A stretch of 39,189 bases of DNA from NCBI GenBank assembly GCA_900316015.1, contig ONBG01000032.1, positions 1 through 39,189 on the forward strand, written 5' to 3'. Every line of letters begins with the position of its first letter. The first letter of the stretch is position 1. The notes beneath the pieces are model-generated. The model made no database searches and was not told the DNA's origin. It saw nothing but the letters and a program-made list of their open reading frames with translations. Position numbers and translations under genes: made by a program. Positions 25,309 to 33,468 of the stretch are shown in pieces. Origin of the DNA: an uncultured Prevotella sp. Lineage in GTDB: Bacteria > Bacteroidota > Bacteroidia > Bacteroidales > Bacteroidaceae.

Positions 25309-25722
25309 ATGAAAAGATTATGGATGATAGGGTGCTTGGGACTGCTATGCTTAGCTGTTCAGGCTCAGACCGACGCTACTGCATACTTAAAGAAGTATGA
25401 GTCTTTTGTGACGAATGTCGAGAAGATAGATAAAACAACCTTGAATGCAACCAAGATTGATTCACTGAACGTCATCTTCGACCAGATGACTGCTGAATAT
25501 CATAATATTTATAAGGCAAAGATGACAGATGACCAGTTGTCTGATTATACGGAATATCGTACGCGCTATTTGAAGGCGACAACGATAGGGCGTACCAATC
25601 ATTTTGTGGATAAAATTGATAGTGTGGGCACAAATGTCACTCAGAGTGTCTCTAAGGCTGTAAAACGGTCGGGAAAAAAGGTCAGTGGGTTTGTGAAAGG
25701 TATTTTTGGGAAAAAGAAGTAA
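25309..25722 (+). CDS. Small exported protein (DUF6565-like)
   Basis: This 137-residue protein has a signal peptide (MKRLWMIGCLGLLCLAVQAQ) and a helical mature part that ends in a basic, Gly-rich tail (KKVSGFVKGIFGKKK). The pattern fits a small Bacteroidales family I recall as DUF6565; the assignment is tentative. A nine-codon open frame (25283-25312) ends in an ATGA overlap with this start. It lies 6 bases before the permease start, so it may share its transcript, but no functional link is evident. Confidence 0.65.
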   Translation: MKRLWMIGCLGLLCLAVQAQTDATAYLKKYESFVTNVEKIDKTTLNATKIDSLNVIFDQMTAEYHNIYKAKMTDDQLSDYTEYRTRYLKATTIGRTNHFVDKIDSVGTNVTQSVSKAVKRSGKKVSGFVKGIFGKKK

Positions 25723-25728
25723 TGAAGG

Positions 25729-26739
25729 TTGAATAAAGGATTCAGATACAGTTTGATGTTGAGCGCAGGGGTCGTTGTCCTTTTTGTGCTCAACATTTTC
25801 TTGGGTACTGTACGGATACCCATCCGTGATACCCTGTCTATCCTGTTTGGAAATATAGATGAGCGGGAGAGTTGGAGGTTTATTGTCATCGAGTCGCGCC
25901 TTCCCCAAGCGATTACTGCAACCTTGTGTGGGGCGGCCCTTTCTGTCAGTGGATTGATGTTACAAACTGCTTTCAGGAATCCCCTGGCAGGTCCTTCTAT
26001 CTTTGGGATCAATAGTGGGGCAGGGCTTGGCGTGGCATTGGTCATGTTGATGTTTGGCGGCAGCATGTCAGCAGGAAGTTTTACGGCAACAGGATTCGCA
26101 GCGATCCTATTTGCCGCATTCATAGGGGCCATGACGGTGACGGGCATTATTTTCTTTTTTTCCACGTGGGTTCGTAATTCTATCATGGTGCTGATCATTG
26201 GCATTATGATCGGCTATCTTGCCTCTTCAGCTATCACCTTGCTTAATTTCTTCGCGACTGAAGAGGGAGTAAAGTCGTATATGATATGGGGGATGGGGAA
26301 CTTCGGTGGCGTGTCTTTTTCGCAGATCCCCGTCTTTAGTATCATCACGCTCTTGGGATTGATAGCTTCCATCACCCTCATCAAACCTCTGAATGCTCTG
26401 CTTTTAGGGGAGGAATATGCAGAGAACCTTGGCATCAACACAAGGAGAGTCCGTAATTGGCTATTGGTCGTGACAGGATTGCTCACAGCCATCACCACAG
26501 CGTTTTGCGGACCGATTGCCTTCATAGGACTTGCTGTGCCCCATATTGCCAGATTATTGTTAGGAACAGAAAACCATCGCTTCCTGATGCCAGCTACTTT
26601 GTTATCAGGGGCAGCCATGGCACTGATTTGTAATTTAGTTTGCTATATGCCTGGAACATCGGGGGTTATTCCCCTGAATGCGGTCACTCCTTTGTTGGGA
26701 GCACCCGTGATCATTTATGTAATCGCAAAAAACAAATAG
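25729..26739 (+). CDS. FecCD/BtuC-type ABC transporter permease
   Basis: This 336-residue polytopic protein has the family blocks RxPRxxxA-like ESRLPQAITATLCGAALSVSGLMLQ, LAGPSIFGINSGAGLG, WGMGNFGG, GLAVPHIARLLLG and the ending LLGAPVIIYVI. It imports an iron chelate or cobalamin. The following gene is a cobalamin adenosyltransferase, which favours vitamin B12 (BtuC role). No ATPase or binding protein is encoded here. The start is TTG at 25729, giving a short cytoplasmic N-terminus as in the family; ATG 25756 would lose it. Confidence 0.85.
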   Translation: MNKGFRYSLMLSAGVVVLFVLNIFLGTVRIPIRDTLSILFGNIDERESWRFIVIESRLPQAITATLCGAALSVSGLMLQTAFRNPLAGPSIFGINSGAGLGVALVMLMFGGSMSAGSFTATGFAAILFAAFIGAMTVTGIIFFFSTWVRNSIMVLIIGIMIGYLASSAITLLNFFATEEGVKSYMIWGMGNFGGVSFSQIPVFSIITLLGLIASITLIKPLNALLLGEEYAENLGINTRRVRNWLLVVTGLLTAITTAFCGPIAFIGLAVPHIARLLLGTENHRFLMPATLLSGAAMALICNLVCYMPGTSGVIPLNAVTPLLGAPVIIYVIAKNK

Positions 26740-26740
26740 T

Positions 26741-27238
26741 ATGATTTATACAAAGAGTGGTGATCAGGGAATCACCGGATTAAGGGATGGGCAACGGGTA
26801 CCCAAGGATGACCCGCGGATTGAGGTCAATGGAGAGATTGATGAACTGAACTCGCTGTTAGGTGTGGTCAGGGCTTCTTTCCAAACCGTGCGCCCTGATG
26901 GTGATGGAATACGAAAAATCCAGCTTATGCTCATGGACGTTATGAGCTGGATTGCCGCATTGCCTTCGTCTTGCTCTCCAGGCTTCCACCAAGATATTGA
27001 CAATCTAACGAAGACCTTAGAACAGCGTATGGACAAGTTCTCAACAAAAAGAAGTTTCCAGTTTGTTGTCCCCGGTGACATTCCTTCTAAGTCTATCTTC
27101 CATGTGGCTCGAAGCAAAACCCGAACTGTAGAAAGGCGCCTTTGGTCATTGAACCGTACCTATCCAGTCAATCCAGAGATATTAAGATTCTTTAATCGCT
27201 TATCCGATTATCTTTTCGTGTTGTCGGTTACAGAATAA
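26741..27238 (+). CDS. PduO-type ATP:cob(I)alamin adenosyltransferase
   Basis: This 165-residue protein has the N-terminal IYTKSGDQGITGLRDGQRVPKDD block, VNGEIDELNSLLG, and the C-terminal ARSKTRTVERR and NRLSDYLFVLS blocks of the PduO/CobA-like family. It transfers adenosyl from ATP to cob(I)alamin and makes coenzyme B12. The start is one base after the permease stop, so it shares a transcript with it; salvage of imported cobalamin is the likely use. Confidence 0.88.
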   Translation: MIYTKSGDQGITGLRDGQRVPKDDPRIEVNGEIDELNSLLGVVRASFQTVRPDGDGIRKIQLMLMDVMSWIAALPSSCSPGFHQDIDNLTKTLEQRMDKFSTKRSFQFVVPGDIPSKSIFHVARSKTRTVERRLWSLNRTYPVNPEILRFFNRLSDYLFVLSVTE

Positions 27239-27280
27239 CACTGGAAAGGGATCTTTCTTATGATGCTGTATGGAAGAAAA

Positions 27281-27311
27281 AAAGAGGATGATCAGATTGA
27301 TCGCCCTCTTT
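27281..27311. terminator. Bidirectional hairpin terminator between convergent genes
   Basis: Arms AAAGAGG (27281-27287) and CCTCTTT (27305-27311) surround a second complementary GATC/GATC pair. An A-run precedes it (T-run on the minus strand), so it fits the end of pheS best and the adenosyltransferase too. Confidence 0.75.
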
Positions 27312-27336
27312 CGCAAAGCTATGTTTAGCCAACACC

Positions 27337-28374
27337 TTAGTTGGCACTTTCGAATTCACGTAAGAAACGAACATCGTTCTCTGAGAACATACGCAGGTCG
27401 GCTACGCGATATTTCAGGTTCGTGATGCGCTCAACGCCCATGCCAAAGGCATAACCAGTATAAACTGCACTGTCTATCCCACATGCCTCCAGAACATTCG
27501 GGTCAACCATTCCACATCCTAAGATTTCTACCCATCCTGTGTGTTTACAGAAAGCACATCCCTTACCTCCGCAAATATTGCAGGAGATATCCATTTCTGC
27601 ACTGGGCTCTGTGAAAGGGAAGTAACTTGGGCGAAGACGGATTTTCGTATCTGGTCCAAACATCTCGCGGGCGAAGGTCAGAAGAACCTGTTTCAAGTCG
27701 GTAAATGACACGTTCTTATCGACATACAGCCCTTCCACTTGATGGAAAAAGCAATGTGCGCGGGCACTGATTGCCTCGTTCCGATAGACTCGTCCTGGGC
27801 AGAGTATACGCAAAGGAGGCTGGTGACATTCCATATAGTGACTTTGGTCGCCACTGGTATGGGAGCGCAACAAGATGTTTTTGGTCACATCATTGGGGTT
27901 TTGCTCAATGAAGAACGTATCTTGCATGTCTCGCGCCGGGTGGTCAGCCGCGAAATTCAGCATTGTGAATACATGCTGATCATCGTCTACCTCAGGACCT
28001 TCTGCTAAGGAGAATCCCATTCTTTGGAAAATATCGATAATTTGATTCTTAACAATGGTAAGCGGATGGCGTGTTCCTAACTGAATAGGGTAAGCGGTAC
28101 GTGTTAGATCGATGTCGTCGCTCTCTGCCTGGGCTGTCTCTGCCTGTTCTTTTAGTTCATTAATCTTGGAAATGGCATTTTGCTTCAGTTCATTGATCTT
28201 AATGCCTACAGCCTTTTTTTGGTCTGCCGCAACATTGCGGAAATCGGCCATAAGCGCATTGATCTCACCTTTCTTGCTGAGATATTTCAGCCGTAACCGT
28301 TCAACATCCTCTGCATTTTTTGCAGAAAGGTTGCTTACCTCTTTAAGAAGTTCGTCTATTTTGTCGAGTATCAT
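27337..28374 (-). CDS. pheS: Phenylalanyl-tRNA synthetase alpha subunit
   Basis: This 345-residue protein has an N-terminal coiled coil and the class II synthetase catalytic domain: GRVYRNEAISARAHCFFHQVEG (motif 2 region), a zinc-like CNICGGKGCAFC insert, ILGCGMVDPNVL, and FGMGVERI (motif 3). It charges tRNA-Phe as alpha2beta2 with PheT, which is not in the window. Length is normal. A minus-strand TACCTTTG at 28438-28445 lies in front, and the terminator at 27281-27311 follows. Confidence 0.95.
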   Translation of the reverse strand: MILDKIDELLKEVSNLSAKNAEDVERLRLKYLSKKGEINALMADFRNVAADQKKAVGIKINELKQNAISKINELKEQAETAQAESDDIDLTRTAYPIQLGTRHPLTIVKNQIIDIFQRMGFSLAEGPEVDDDQHVFTMLNFAADHPARDMQDTFFIEQNPNDVTKNILLRSHTSGDQSHYMECHQPPLRILCPGRVYRNEAISARAHCFFHQVEGLYVDKNVSFTDLKQVLLTFAREMFGPDTKIRLRPSYFPFTEPSAEMDISCNICGGKGCAFCKHTGWVEILGCGMVDPNVLEACGIDSAVYTGYAFGMGVERITNLKYRVADLRMFSENDVRFLREFESAN

Positions 28375-28437
28375 ATTCTTATCTTTAAAGATAAAAAGCT
28401 TGGGGCACCTGTTGGGGGTACCTTGTTAATTTGGATG

Positions 28438-28445
28438 CAAAGGTA
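28438..28445 (-). promoter_or_regulatory. -7 element of pheS
   Basis: On the minus strand the sequence is TACCTTTG, about 64 bases before the ATG at 28374. The leader has short complementary stretches such as GGTACCCC/GGGGGTACC but I see no clear tRNA-type regulation. Confidence 0.5.
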
Positions 28446-28487
28446 ATATTTTTATGGTAAAAAAAGAAATATATCGAAATAAAATTG

Positions 28488-28495
28488 TACTTTTG
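28488..28495 (+). promoter_or_regulatory. -7 element of the DUF4348 lipoprotein gene
   Basis: TACTTTTG fits TAnnTTTG and lies 42 bases before the ATG at 28538. Confidence 0.5.
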
Positions 28496-28537
28496 CAGGA
28501 ATTTGAGAGGCATATAAAAAATAGATATGATAAAAGT

Positions 28538-29392
28538 ATGAGAAAGTGTGCTCTTTTGTTTATTGTATTAGTCGTTCTCACTACGATTAGCTTTTCTACA
28601 GTAGGATGTTCTGACAAGAAGCCTGCTGCGGATACGACCACTATTGACACGATCCAATCTGATTCTACCCCAGCGGACAGCGTGGATAATTTGATTGCGG
28701 AGACGCCTATGCCAAAGGCTGCAGACGAGCTCTTTGATGATTTTATCTTCAATTTCGCGGCAAACAAGAAACTGCAATATAAAAGAATCGTATTTCCCTT
28801 ACCGGTTTATCGAAACGGCAAGTTCTTTACGAAAATGGAGAAGGATCAGTGGAAGATAGAACATTTCTTCATGCGGCAAGGATACTATACGTTGATTTTG
28901 GATAATATGCGGCAGTTGGATTTGGCGAAGGATACCACGATTGACCATGTAGTGATCGAGAAAATTTTCTTCAAGACAAAGAAGGTAAAACAATTTGTGT
29001 TCAATCGTGTTGACGGGCAATGGATGCTCACGTCCCTCAATACCAAATCAATGTTTTCGAACAACAATGCGTCTTTCATGCGGTTCTATTCTCGGTTTGC
29101 TGTTGACAGTGCCTTCCAGGTGGCAAGCATGAATGATGAGGTGGAGTTCACCAGTCCTGACCCCGACAACGATAATAAAGATCAAACAGGCATCATCACT
29201 CCTGATCAATGGCCTGATTTTAAACCAGAACTGATCCCTCACGGGATCCTCTACAATATCATTTATGGGCAGACTTATCAGGAAAGTAATCGAAAGATCC
29301 TACTTTCCCGGGGAATTTCCAATAGCATGGAAGCCCAAATGGTGTTTAAGAAGATTCGTGGGCATTGGAAACTTATAAAATTCAATGGATAA
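28538..29392 (+). CDS. DUF4348 lipoprotein
   Basis: This 284-residue protein has a lipoprotein signal (MRKCALLFIVLVV...STVGC) with the Cys at about residue 25, an acidic Thr/Ala-rich linker, and a DUF4348 domain from about residue 60 (DELFDDFIFNFAANKKLQ to the C-terminus, ending FKKIRGHWKLIKF). The family has two repeated alpha/beta subdomains; its function is not known to me. ATG 28538 is chosen because it starts the signal peptide; the frame is open to 28454. The stop overlaps the murB start (TAATG). Confidence 0.78.
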   Translation: MRKCALLFIVLVVLTTISFSTVGCSDKKPAADTTTIDTIQSDSTPADSVDNLIAETPMPKAADELFDDFIFNFAANKKLQYKRIVFPLPVYRNGKFFTKMEKDQWKIEHFFMRQGYYTLILDNMRQLDLAKDTTIDHVVIEKIFFKTKKVKQFVFNRVDGQWMLTSLNTKSMFSNNNASFMRFYSRFAVDSAFQVASMNDEVEFTSPDPDNDNKDQTGIITPDQWPDFKPELIPHGILYNIIYGQTYQESNRKILLSRGISNSMEAQMVFKKIRGHWKLIKFNG

Positions 29393-30417
29393 TGAAAGAC
29401 CTGAGAGACTATAGTCTACTTTCCCATAATACATTTGGCATTGATGTCAAGTGTCGTCGTTACTTAGAGTATGCTTCTATGGAAGAGGCCGTAGAAGTTA
29501 CCCGGATCCTCCAGGCTGACCGTCAGCCCCTGCTTATCTTGGGAGGGGGAAGCAACCTGTTGTTGACCAAGGACTTCCCAGGAGTTGTCGTGACGCCAGA
29601 GAATCGCAAGGAGATCGGCGTTTCTGTTCGGGAGGAATCGCCTGAAACTGTGTATTTGAGTTGTTGGGCAGGTACTACCTTTGACGATGTGGTTGATGAT
29701 GCAGTTCGCCATGGATATCATGGCATGGAAAACCTGTCATTGATTCCTGGAGAGGTAGGGGCGAGTGCTGTTCAGAATATAGGTGCCTATGGGGCTGAGG
29801 CAAAGGATATCATAGATAGAGTGGATGCCGTGGAGATTGCCACAGGTAGGAAGGTGTCCTTTGCGAATGTCGATTGTGGATATAGCTACAGGCAAAGTAA
29901 ATTTAAGCATGAATGGAAGGATAAGTATTTGGTTACGGGAGTTACTTATAAATTGTCCAAGATCTTTACCCCCAAATTAGAATATGGGAATATCCGAGCA
30001 AAGTTGTCGGAGATGGGGATTGGTCAGCCTACGGCAGCAGAATTGCGTAGTGTCATTATTGATATACGGAATGCTAAACTACCCGATCCGAAAGTCCAGG
30101 GAAATGCCGGAAGCTTTTTTATGAACCCTATTGTCTCAACGGAGAAATATAGGCAATTGGCTGCTCAGTATCCAGCAATGCCCCATTATACGATTGACTC
30201 GGAGCATGAGAAGATCCCCGCAGGTTGGATGATTGACCAATGCGGATGGAAGGGAAAAAGCTTGGGGCGTGCAGGTGTCCATGATAAGCAGGCTTTGGTT
30301 TTAGTGAATAGGGGAGGAGCTACTGGTGAGGAGGTAGTGGCTCTGATGCACGCCATTCAGCATGATGTTTGTCAAAGGTTTGGCATAGAGATCCACCCGG
30401 AAGTGAATGTACATTAA
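29392..30417 (+). CDS. murB: UDP-N-acetylenolpyruvoylglucosamine reductase
   Basis: This 341-residue FAD enzyme reduces enolpyruvyl-UDP-GlcNAc to UDP-MurNAc for peptidoglycan. It shows the FAD-binding GGGSNLLL, LIPGEVGASAVQNIGAYG, the tyrosine-containing block CGYSYRQSKFK, and the catalytic GNAGSFFMNP with Ser, ending in HPEVNVH. It is of the longer type I (E. coli-like) form. The start at 29392 overlaps the DUF4348 stop. Confidence 0.94.
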   Translation: MKDLRDYSLLSHNTFGIDVKCRRYLEYASMEEAVEVTRILQADRQPLLILGGGSNLLLTKDFPGVVVTPENRKEIGVSVREESPETVYLSCWAGTTFDDVVDDAVRHGYHGMENLSLIPGEVGASAVQNIGAYGAEAKDIIDRVDAVEIATGRKVSFANVDCGYSYRQSKFKHEWKDKYLVTGVTYKLSKIFTPKLEYGNIRAKLSEMGIGQPTAAELRSVIIDIRNAKLPDPKVQGNAGSFFMNPIVSTEKYRQLAAQYPAMPHYTIDSEHEKIPAGWMIDQCGWKGKSLGRAGVHDKQALVLVNRGGATGEEVVALMHAIQHDVCQRFGIEIHPEVNVH

Positions 30418-30436
30418 TAGACGGAAGGCATAAGGC

Positions 30437-31204
30437 ATGAAAATCACCCTTTTAGGTACAGGAACATCCAGTGGCGTACCGGTGTTAGGATGCGATTGTG
30501 AAGTTTGTCGCAGTATGGACCCCCATGATCATCGACTTCGTTGTGCCGCCCTCGTAGAGACAGCGTCTACGCGCATACTGATCGATTGTGGACCGGATAT
30601 CCGGCAGCAGTTATTGCCTTTTGCATTCAGGAAGATAGATGCAGTCCTTCTCACGCATAGCCATTATGATCATGTGGCTGGTATTGATGACCTACGTCCT
30701 TATTGTAAATTTGGCGATATCCATATCTATGGCAATGAGAACACGGTGAGCAGCCTGAAGCGGATGATGCCTTATTGCTTTACGGAGAAACTCTATCCAG
30801 GTGTGCCTTTGTTGAAATTACATGCTGTGGTTCCTCATCAAAAGATGAAGATTGGAGATGTAGATGTCCTCCCTGTGCAGGTCATGCACGACTGGTTGCC
30901 CATATTAGGCTATCGCTTTGGGAAGTTTGCTTATATCACTGATATGAAGACGATTGATCCTGCCGAGATGAAGTATCTGAAGGGCGTTGAGGTCTTGGTG
31001 GTCAATGCACTTCGTTTCGAGAAACCGCACCATAGCCATCAATTGGTGGATGATGCCATCGCGTTTTCTCATCGCATAGGAGCCCTACAAACTTATTTTA
31101 TCCATGTAACCCATCAAATTGGATTGCATGACGATGCCAACCGCCGTTTGCCAGATGGCTTCCATTTTGCCTATGATGGTGAGGTAATCAATATAGAGCT
31201 TTAG
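30437..31204 (+). CDS. PhnP-like metallo-beta-lactamase-fold hydrolase
   Basis: This 255-residue protein has GTGTSSGVPVLGCDC at the start, then the metal motif THSHYDHVAG (HxHxDH), an Asp in ITDMK, and a late His in FIHVTHQIG. The first block with its Cys pair (CDCEVCRS) is that of PhnP-type phosphodiesterases. Cyclic phosphate or tRNA-related substrates are possible. It follows murB after 19 bases; the pair is common in Bacteroidetes, to my memory. No specific function is assigned. Confidence 0.88.
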   Translation: MKITLLGTGTSSGVPVLGCDCEVCRSMDPHDHRLRCAALVETASTRILIDCGPDIRQQLLPFAFRKIDAVLLTHSHYDHVAGIDDLRPYCKFGDIHIYGNENTVSSLKRMMPYCFTEKLYPGVPLLKLHAVVPHQKMKIGDVDVLPVQVMHDWLPILGYRFGKFAYITDMKTIDPAEMKYLKGVEVLVVNALRFEKPHHSHQLVDDAIAFSHRIGALQTYFIHVTHQIGLHDDANRRLPDGFHFAYDGEVINIEL

Positions 31205-31231
31205 AAAGCACTTTCACGAGTATTCTTAGAC

Positions 31232-31292
31232 AAAAAAAGGAGTACCGCCGTACTCCAACCTTGTTAACCTTAAATCTAATACTATGAAAAAC
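31232..31292 (-). ncRNA. Candidate short non-coding RNA
   Basis: On the minus strand a promoter (31299-31328) is followed by about 55 bases without a gene, then a perfect hairpin GGAGTAC / GTACTCC (31239-31256) and a T7 run at 31232-31238. The transcript would be about 60 bases and have no coding room. Similar short units with the phrase TTAACCTTAAATCTAATACT (as read on the plus strand) occur elsewhere in Bacteroidales in my memory. It could be a small RNA or a leader fragment. Confidence 0.55.
31239..31256 (-). terminator. Intrinsic terminator of the short RNA
   Basis: Perfect 7-bp stem GGAGTAC (31239-31245) and GTACTCC (31250-31256), 4-base loop, with A7 on the plus strand just before it (T7 on the minus strand after it). 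Confidence 0.7.
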
Positions 31293-31298
31293 ACACTG

Positions 31299-31328
31299 CA
31301 AAGATACGAATTATCTTATTAAGAGCAA
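31299..31328 (-). promoter_or_regulatory. Strong Bacteroidetes promoter, minus strand
   Basis: TATCTTTG is read on the minus strand at 31306-31299, and TTG at 31328-31326, with exactly 19 bases between. This is the full consensus and faces the short RNA at 31232-31292. Confidence 0.7.
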
Positions 31329-31406
31329 TGCTTTTGATCTAATATATAATAGATAATAAGATTTTTTAACTAAAAAGGCATTCGTATGGCGGGAATGAAG
31401 GGCGTT

Positions 31407-31712
31407 TTATCGTTTCTTCTTTCCGAAGAAAGAGAGAGAACTGTTCTTGCCGGAAAATTTCCGGTAGAGCTTCCAACCTAAAATCAGGCCGTCCAAGATG
31501 CCTGCACCGGTGTTTACCAAACCACTGATTCTTTTGGAGGGTGTTGAGGCATCTAATAAGTCGGGCTTATGAAATAAGTCATTCCACAACCTCTTGATTT
31601 GTTCATCATCCTTTTGGATGTCATTCCTGAGCTGCTCTTTCCTCGTGCGAATCTCTTCTAAGGATTTGTACTGCTGGTGGGATGTAATATCATTATTCTC
31701 GTTCTCTGCCAT
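31407..31712 (-). CDS. Hypothetical protein, third gene of the YtxH/holin-like set
   Basis: This 101-residue protein has an N-terminal coiled-coil-like part (LEEIRTRKEQLRNDIQKDDEQIKRLW) and a hydrophobic, Gly-containing stretch at about 64-82 before a basic tail. It starts 3 bases after the holin-like gene and ends the three-gene unit. It may associate with the membrane. No family is recognised. Confidence 0.7.
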   Translation of the reverse strand: MAENENNDITSHQQYKSLEEIRTRKEQLRNDIQKDDEQIKRLWNDLFHKPDLLDASTPSKRISGLVNTGAGILDGLILGWKLYRKFSGKNSSLSFFGKKKR

Positions 31713-31715
31713 TGC

Positions 31716-32066
31716 TTATTTCTCCATTAAAAGACTCGCTAAGAATTTTACCAAAGGACGCTCAATCCATTTCTTCCGAAAAGTAACAAACAAAGCCAGG
31801 ACAATCAGGTAAAAGGCGGCAACGATACTGAAAGCAACCGCTGAACCTACCGCCGGTTCCATGGCGTAAGCCGCAGCGAACGACAGGTAGATCAGGACGA
31901 AGATTAGCAACAATGACAGAATCAGCGTCATGACCGCAACGGTCAGCAGACGCACTACCTTTTCTATTACATCGAGCTTCACGTATTCTGTCTGAAGCCC
32001 GATGTAATGCTTGATGACCTCGACTAGCTGGCCTATGGTTTCCACGTTCTTATCGTTCGAGAACAT
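31716..32066 (-). CDS. Holin-like two-helix membrane protein (holin superfamily III type)
   Basis: This 116-residue protein has two membrane helices (about 42-65 and 75-97) after a soluble amphipathic start (LVEVIKHYIGLQTEYVKLDVIEKV). This is the pattern of the PF07332-like phage holin superfamily, usually a core-genome envelope protein rather than a phage gene. It lies between a YtxH-like gene and a small helical gene, a set common in Bacteroidetes and likely linked to envelope stress. Confidence 0.75.
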   Translation of the reverse strand: MFSNDKNVETIGQLVEVIKHYIGLQTEYVKLDVIEKVVRLLTVAVMTLILSLLLIFVLIYLSFAAAYAMEPAVGSAVAFSIVAAFYLIVLALFVTFRKKWIERPLVKFLASLLMEK

Positions 32067-32075
32067 TCACCTGCC

Positions 32076-32294
32076 TTATTCTGCTGCATCGGTTGCGGCA
32101 TCCTTGATATCGTCTACCAAGTCATCCACTTCCTTGCGGCTCAGTTTGATATTATGCTTGTCGCAAAAATTATCTACTGCGTCGGAAATCTTCGTACGCG
32201 TGTCAGCACCCTTTTCGGGAGCCATCAGTAAGCCTAATGCAGCACCGGCAATCGCACCCCCAAGGAAAGCTCCAATATAACCTAATGTCTTCAT
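32076..32294 (-). CDS. YtxH-like small membrane protein
   Basis: This 72-residue protein has a Gly/Ala-rich helix (YIGAFLGGAIAGAALGLLMAPEKGADTR), the signature of YtxH. Starting at 32294 removes an upstream in-frame stretch that does not fit the family. It is the first gene of the triad, with a -7 element at 32340-32347. Confidence 0.8.
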   Translation of the reverse strand: MKTLGYIGAFLGGAIAGAALGLLMAPEKGADTRTKISDAVDNFCDKHNIKLSRKEVDDLVDDIKDAATDAAE

Positions 32295-32339
32295 AATTTT
32301 ATTATTATTTGGTTCAACATAATGTTCTAAACACTTTCG

Positions 32340-32347
32340 CAAATGTA
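32340..32347 (-). promoter_or_regulatory. -7 element of the YtxH operon
   Basis: On the minus strand the sequence is TACATTTG, about 46 bases before the ATG at 32294. Confidence 0.5.
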
Positions 32348-32463
32348 GTAAAACTTTCTCTATTTGTCATCATGGTGGAAGCCATTTTTTGTTAAAATCA
32401 TTGTATTTCGTTGATTTAACAAACTTTATGCGGGCTTTTGAACGGTTTTTATTAGATATTTTG

Positions 32464-32471
32464 TAATTTCG
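32464..32471 (+). promoter_or_regulatory. Possible -7 element of the SPOR lipoprotein gene
   Basis: TAATTTCG is a one-base variant of TAnnTTTG, 45 bases before the ATG at 32517. TTTTG (32436-32440) lies upstream but the spacing (23) is a little long. Confidence 0.3.
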
Positions 32472-32516
32472 CAGATAAAATAAAACATAAGTTTAATCTC
32501 AATATCATTTAGAGTC

Positions 32517-32999
32517 ATGAAGAAATATACGGTTTTGTGCGCAGGTTTGTGTGCTGCTTTAGCGTTGTCAAGTTGTGGTACCAGCAAGGAAAGTGCTTAT
32601 CGTAAGGCCTATGAAAAGGCTCAGGCACAGGAACAGACTGAGACAGCACAGACGGAAGCTCCAGTGGTAACTCCCCTGACGGAAAAGCCTGTCACAGAGA
32701 CGAAGGTAACAGATAATTATGATAACGTGTCTACTCGTACTGAGGATGTCACCTTGGTTAGTGGTTCTGGGCTGAAGAGCTACAGCGTGGTGGTTGGTTC
32801 TTTTTCTTTGAAAGCCAATGCTGAGGGATTGCAGAATACCTTGAAGAATGCTGGGTATGATGCACAGATTGCTTACAACTCAGCGCGCAACATGTATCGT
32901 GTCGTAGCGTCCACCTTTGATAGCAAGGGCTCGGCTGTTCAGTCGCGTGACCAGTTCCGGAGCAAATACCCAGATGCTTGGTTACTCTTTAAGAAATAA
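32517..32999 (+). CDS. SPOR-domain lipoprotein
   Basis: This 160-residue protein has a lipoprotein signal (MKKYTVLCAGLCAALALSSC, Cys 20), a Glu/Gln/Thr-rich linker and a C-terminal SPOR domain (about 85-160; SYSVVVGSFSLKANAEGLQ). SPOR domains bind denuded peptidoglycan at division sites. It lies just before ruvX and def. Confidence 0.88.
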   Translation: MKKYTVLCAGLCAALALSSCGTSKESAYRKAYEKAQAQEQTETAQTEAPVVTPLTEKPVTETKVTDNYDNVSTRTEDVTLVSGSGLKSYSVVVGSFSLKANAEGLQNTLKNAGYDAQIAYNSARNMYRVVASTFDSKGSAVQSRDQFRSKYPDAWLLFKK

Positions 33000-33011
33000 C
33001 CTACCTTTTAC

Positions 33012-33431
33012 GTGGCACGTATCCTTTCGATAGATTACGGTAAGAAACGTACGGGGTTAGCAGTCACCGATCCTCTGCAAATCATTGCAGGGGGATTGGC
33101 GACTGTTGCTACGTCTGAGCTTTTCGACTATCTCCAGGCTTATATTCGCCGTGAGCCAGTGGAACGGATGATTATCGGTGAGCCCAAGCAGCCGAATGGG
33201 CAGCCCAGTGAGAACTTGGCTCGTGTGCGCCAGTTTGTCGCCCGTTGGCGAAAAGCGGTCCCGGAGATTCCCATCGAGTACTATGACGAGAGATTTACTT
33301 CTGTCATTGCCCACCGGACAATGATCGACGGTGGGTTAAGGAAGAAGGCAAGGCAGAATAAAGCCTTGGTGGATGAGATCAGTGCTACCATTATCTTGCA
33401 GGATTATATGCAGTCTGTGCATAGGCAATAA
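33012..33431 (+). CDS. ruvX: Holliday-junction resolvase-like protein RuvX/YqgF
   Basis: This 139-residue protein starts at GTG 33012 with ARILSIDYGKKRTGLAVTDP, the RNase H-like Asp motif. Later blocks are IIGEPKQPNGQPSENLARVRQF and YYDERFTSVIA, and ALVDEISATIIL near the end. It is a predicted nuclease of 16S rRNA processing or recombination. 12 bases follow the SPOR gene. Confidence 0.92.
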   Translation: MARILSIDYGKKRTGLAVTDPLQIIAGGLATVATSELFDYLQAYIRREPVERMIIGEPKQPNGQPSENLARVRQFVARWRKAVPEIPIEYYDERFTSVIAHRTMIDGGLRKKARQNKALVDEISATIILQDYMQSVHRQ

Positions 33432-33468
33432 TAATTCCTGCTATACAATAACAAAATAAGATTTTCAA

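Noticed and set aside
31716-32066. Prophage remnant suggested by the holin-like protein
   Set aside because: The set with YtxH is a core-genome envelope unit in Bacteroidetes, and no other phage gene is present.
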